Assembly: GCA_011620505.1 (NCBI GenBank)
Contig: WOZA01000115.1
Coordinates: 1-16,882, forward strand
DNA length: 16,882 nucleotides
Origin: Anaerolineaceae bacterium
GTDB lineage: Bacteria > Chloroflexota > Anaerolineae > Anaerolineales > Anaerolineaceae
Direction of reading: 5' to 3'
The notes below the pieces were generated by a model. The model was given only the letters and a program-made list of their open reading frames with translations. It was not told where the DNA came from and searched no databases. Positions 15,131 through 16,882 of this stretch are shown piece after piece. The position numbers and the translations under genes are program-made. The stretch's first letter is position 1. Each line of letters opens with the position of its first letter.

Positions 15131-16180
15131 ATGAAAAATAACTCTAGTTTTCTCACAAAAAACCGCGGCATCCTGATATTTTTCGCAGTAATGCTGCTTG
15201 CGCCATTCTTGATTGGTTTGTTTGAAGGTTCGACGCCACTTATGATCTGGGGTAACCAGGGCAGTTTGTCCAAATTCATCGAGGGTCTTGGGATCGAGAT
15301 CTTCATCCTCGCACTCTTTGCGCTTAGTTTTGACCTCTTGTTTGGCATTACCGGCTTGTTATCTTTCGGCCATGCCATGTTCTTTGCGGTGGCAGCGTAT
15401 CTGACTGGTATTGCCCTCAAAACACTGGCAATGCCATTCTGGGGTGTTGTTCTCCTGGTTTTGCTGGCGGCGATTGTGCAGGCACTGCTTTTCAGCCTGG
15501 TCTTGCCGCGGGTAAAAGGCATTACCTTCACACTGGTAAGTCTGGGATTAGCGTCGGTTTTCCATATCATCGTCATGTCCAGCGATATGATCAACCTGAC
15601 AGGCGCGGATGTGGGCTTGCAGGGCGTACCTGTTCCGGCGTTTATCAGCCCGGTGACCGAACGGCTTCGTTTCTATGTCATCGCGCTAACGTTGCTGGTT
15701 GCGACATATCTCTTTTACCGTCGATTTGTCGCCTCTCCGACTGGCAGGGTTTGCGTTGCCATTCGCGAGAATGAGGATCGCGCGAAGATGCTCGGCTACA
15801 ACACCACAATCTTCAAGGTTGTGGTCATGATCATTTCTTCGCTTACTGCTGCGACTGCGGGAATGTTGCACGCGTTATACCAACCAAGCATTAGCCCATC
15901 CATAGCAGATTTGGGGTTTACTGTGACCGGTTTGCTGATTGTGTTGATTGGCGGCGTCGGGACGCTCAGCGGCGCGATTGTTGGCGCGTTTGCGTTTCGG
16001 TTGCTGGATTTCACCCTGAGGCGGTTTATGGGGGAATCGGCGAGCTTCATCACCGGCGCTATCTACGTCATCTTCGTCCTTTTCGTTCCTTATGGGATTG
16101 TCGGGACGATTCGCATGCGGCAGTTGCGTACAAAACCAGGCTGGCAGCGCCTTTTGGGGATGGTGAAGCCTAAGAATTAA
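15131..16180 (+). CDS. livM: LivM-type ABC transporter permease
   Basis: A 349-residue polytopic membrane protein, the second permease of the HAAT importer. Family landmarks are LLFGITGLLSFGHAMFFAVAAYLTG (the GYxGxxSFGHA region), RVKGITFTLVSLG, the cytoplasmic coupling loop SPTGRVCVAIRENEDRAKMLGYN, and LIVLIGGVGTLSGAIVGA. Length is normal. The start ATG is 2 bases after the livH stop, with AAGGA (15120-15124) 6 bases upstream, so the two permeases are translationally close. It is the last gene of the operon, followed 20 bases later by an intrinsic terminator. Confidence 0.92.
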   Translation: MKNNSSFLTKNRGILIFFAVMLLAPFLIGLFEGSTPLMIWGNQGSLSKFIEGLGIEIFILALFALSFDLLFGITGLLSFGHAMFFAVAAYLTGIALKTLAMPFWGVVLLVLLAAIVQALLFSLVLPRVKGITFTLVSLGLASVFHIIVMSSDMINLTGADVGLQGVPVPAFISPVTERLRFYVIALTLLVATYLFYRRFVASPTGRVCVAIRENEDRAKMLGYNTTIFKVVVMIISSLTAATAGMLHALYQPSISPSIADLGFTVTGLLIVLIGGVGTLSGAIVGAFAFRLLDFTLRRFMGESASFITGAIYVIFVLFVPYGIVGTIRMRQLRTKPGWQRLLGMVKPKN

Positions 16181-16199
16181 GCGTGAATAAAGTATTATG

Positions 16200-16224
16200 G
16201 CCCGGGTTTTTCCGGGCTTTTTTT
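16200..16224 (+). terminator. intrinsic (rho-independent) terminator of the importer operon
   Basis: GCCCGG (16200-16205) and CCGGGC (16212-16217) make a 6-bp all-GC stem with a T-rich loop, followed at once by seven T residues (16218-16224) and a further ATTT. This is a textbook terminator for the plus-strand operon. Its T-tract touches the stop codon of the convergent minus-strand gene. In the opposite direction no T-tract follows the stem, so it should work mainly on the plus strand. Confidence 0.9.
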
Positions 16225-16882
16225 ATTTCGTCCTGTCAAACCAGATCGGGTTGGTGATCAGCGCGGGCATCGGCGGCAGGAAGCTGTAGAAGGTGCGCCA
16301 GACCTCCAAACGCCAGTAACCGGGATTTGTCACCGGCAGCGAAGTCTCGAAATCTCCCTTTTCCGGGGCGGTGAAGATATCTTTCGCTCCCTCCTGCGTG
16401 ATAAGTCGGATGATGTCACCTTTCTCCAGTGCTAACGCCTTTAAGGAAGCTTGCATCCCTTCACGCCAGGCAAGGCTTGCGCCAAAGGTCTGCCCATCCA
16501 CATCCAGGAGCAGCTGGAGCTTGGTGGGGCTGAAGGCGAAGTAGCTCCTGCCAGCTTTGACAGCCTTGAGGATGTCGGAGTCGCTGTTGGAATCAGCCAA
16601 AACATAGATGCAAGGGCTTGCCAGGCGTTGGAAAAACGTGTCTTCATGGTAATCACTGCCGCAGGTGGCAACTTGCTTGCGACCAGCCTTGAGCATCGCA
16701 TCCCAACGGGCAACGGCTTCCAGGTTGGCGGGGCGCATCGGTCCGTTCCACACCTCAATCAGGTCGTAATCCAGCGAGTCCAGGTCATAGTGAAAGCCGA
16801 AATTCGATTCATATGGGTGATTAATGACGATCAGGGCGCCGTTTTTGTGGGCTTCCCGGAAAATTGCCTGGACCTCTTCCGG
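16223..16882 (-). CDS. PHP-superfamily metallohydrolase (CehA/McbA-like), 3' part
   Basis: The minus-strand frame is open from the window edge to the TAA at 16225-16223, giving 219 residues of C-terminal sequence. Reading in from the edge it contains AHKNGALIVINHPYESNFG (His of a PHP metal motif), DLIEVWNG and TCGSDYHED (Asp and His metal ligands), then a beta-rich C-terminal region with AVKAGRSYFAF, LDVDGQTFGA and the final LITNPIWFD. This order is typical of PHP-domain phosphoesterase-like proteins of the CehA/McbA group, predicted to hydrolyse phosphoester or carbamate-type bonds using bound metals. The gene's beginning is outside the window; the GTG at 16753 is internal, as the motif-bearing reading frame continues upstream of it. 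It is convergent with the importer operon and probably unrelated in function. Confidence 0.82.
   Translation of the reverse strand, partial: PEEVQAIFREAHKNGALIVINHPYESNFGFHYDLDSLDYDLIEVWNGPMRPANLEAVARWDAMLKAGRKQVATCGSDYHEDTFFQRLASPCIYVLADSNSDSDILKAVKAGRSYFAFSPTKLQLLLDVDGQTFGASLAWREGMQASLKALALEKGDIIRLITQEGAKDIFTAPEKGDFETSLPVTNPGYWRLEVWRTFYSFLPPMPALITNPIWFDRTK

Noticed and set aside
16441..16758. Separate 105-codon minus-strand frame within the PHP gene
   Set aside because: It is in a different frame from the PHP metal motifs and shows no family features.
1..16882. tRNA, rRNA, insertion sequence, transposase or prophage signatures
   Set aside because: None seen by eye; all long frames fit metabolic, transport or regulatory genes and there are no terminal inverted repeats flanking a transposase.

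Overview
The window looks like a stretch of chromosome from an anaerobic Chloroflexota bacterium, most likely class Anaerolineae. This is inferred from gene content and style, not from any marker gene. The clues are a very large MalT-type ATPase fused to a SARP/BTAD output domain, a lipoprotein substrate-binding protein with a long Pro/Glu/Thr/Val/Ala tether, moderate GC content, and several clustered transporter and acyl-CoA genes. Genes are densely packed; the longest gene-free stretch is the 158 bases at 4315-4472, and no gap exceeds 300 bases.

Layout. (1) 1-1031: the end of a BMP-family (nucleoside/purine-type) ABC transporter operon, with the last 22 codons of one permease overlapping the next permease by ATGA. 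(2) 1114-4314: a 1066-residue STAND/MalT-like ATPase-TPR regulator with a C-terminal OmpR-type winged helix and BTAD domain. (3) 4473-10458: seven tightly spaced same-strand genes for acyl-CoA or beta-keto chemistry: short-chain dehydrogenase, KASIII/FabH-fold protein, 4-hydroxybutyrate-type CoA-transferase, small lipocalin-like protein of unknown function, SCP2-type thiolase, DUF35 zinc-ribbon/OB-fold protein, and alpha/beta hydrolase. (4) 10528-16180: a complete branched-chain-amino-acid-type (HAAT) ABC importer in the order binding protein, two ATPases, two permeases, closed by a good intrinsic terminator at 16200-16224. (5) 16223-16882, minus strand: the 3' part of a PHP-superfamily (CehA/McbA-like) metallohydrolase, converging on the terminator.

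How it may work together (inference). The upstream regulator could control the downstream block. The HAAT importer would take up a small carboxylate or amino-acid-like compound. The CoA-transferase would activate it, the dehydrogenase would oxidise or reduce a 3-hydroxy/3-oxoacyl group, and the thiolase with its DUF35 partner would cleave or form the C-C bond. The KASIII-like protein and the hydrolase have no obvious place in a textbook pathway. The KASIII-like protein keeps the active-site Cys but appears to lack both the His and the Asn of the usual Cys-His-Asn triad. A thiolase, a DUF35 protein and a KASIII-fold enzyme in one operon resembles the archaeal thiolase/DUF35/HMG-CoA synthase complex. 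This is the most interesting lead in the window. The second is a LivH-type permease carrying roughly 155 extra residues with about four extra predicted membrane segments.
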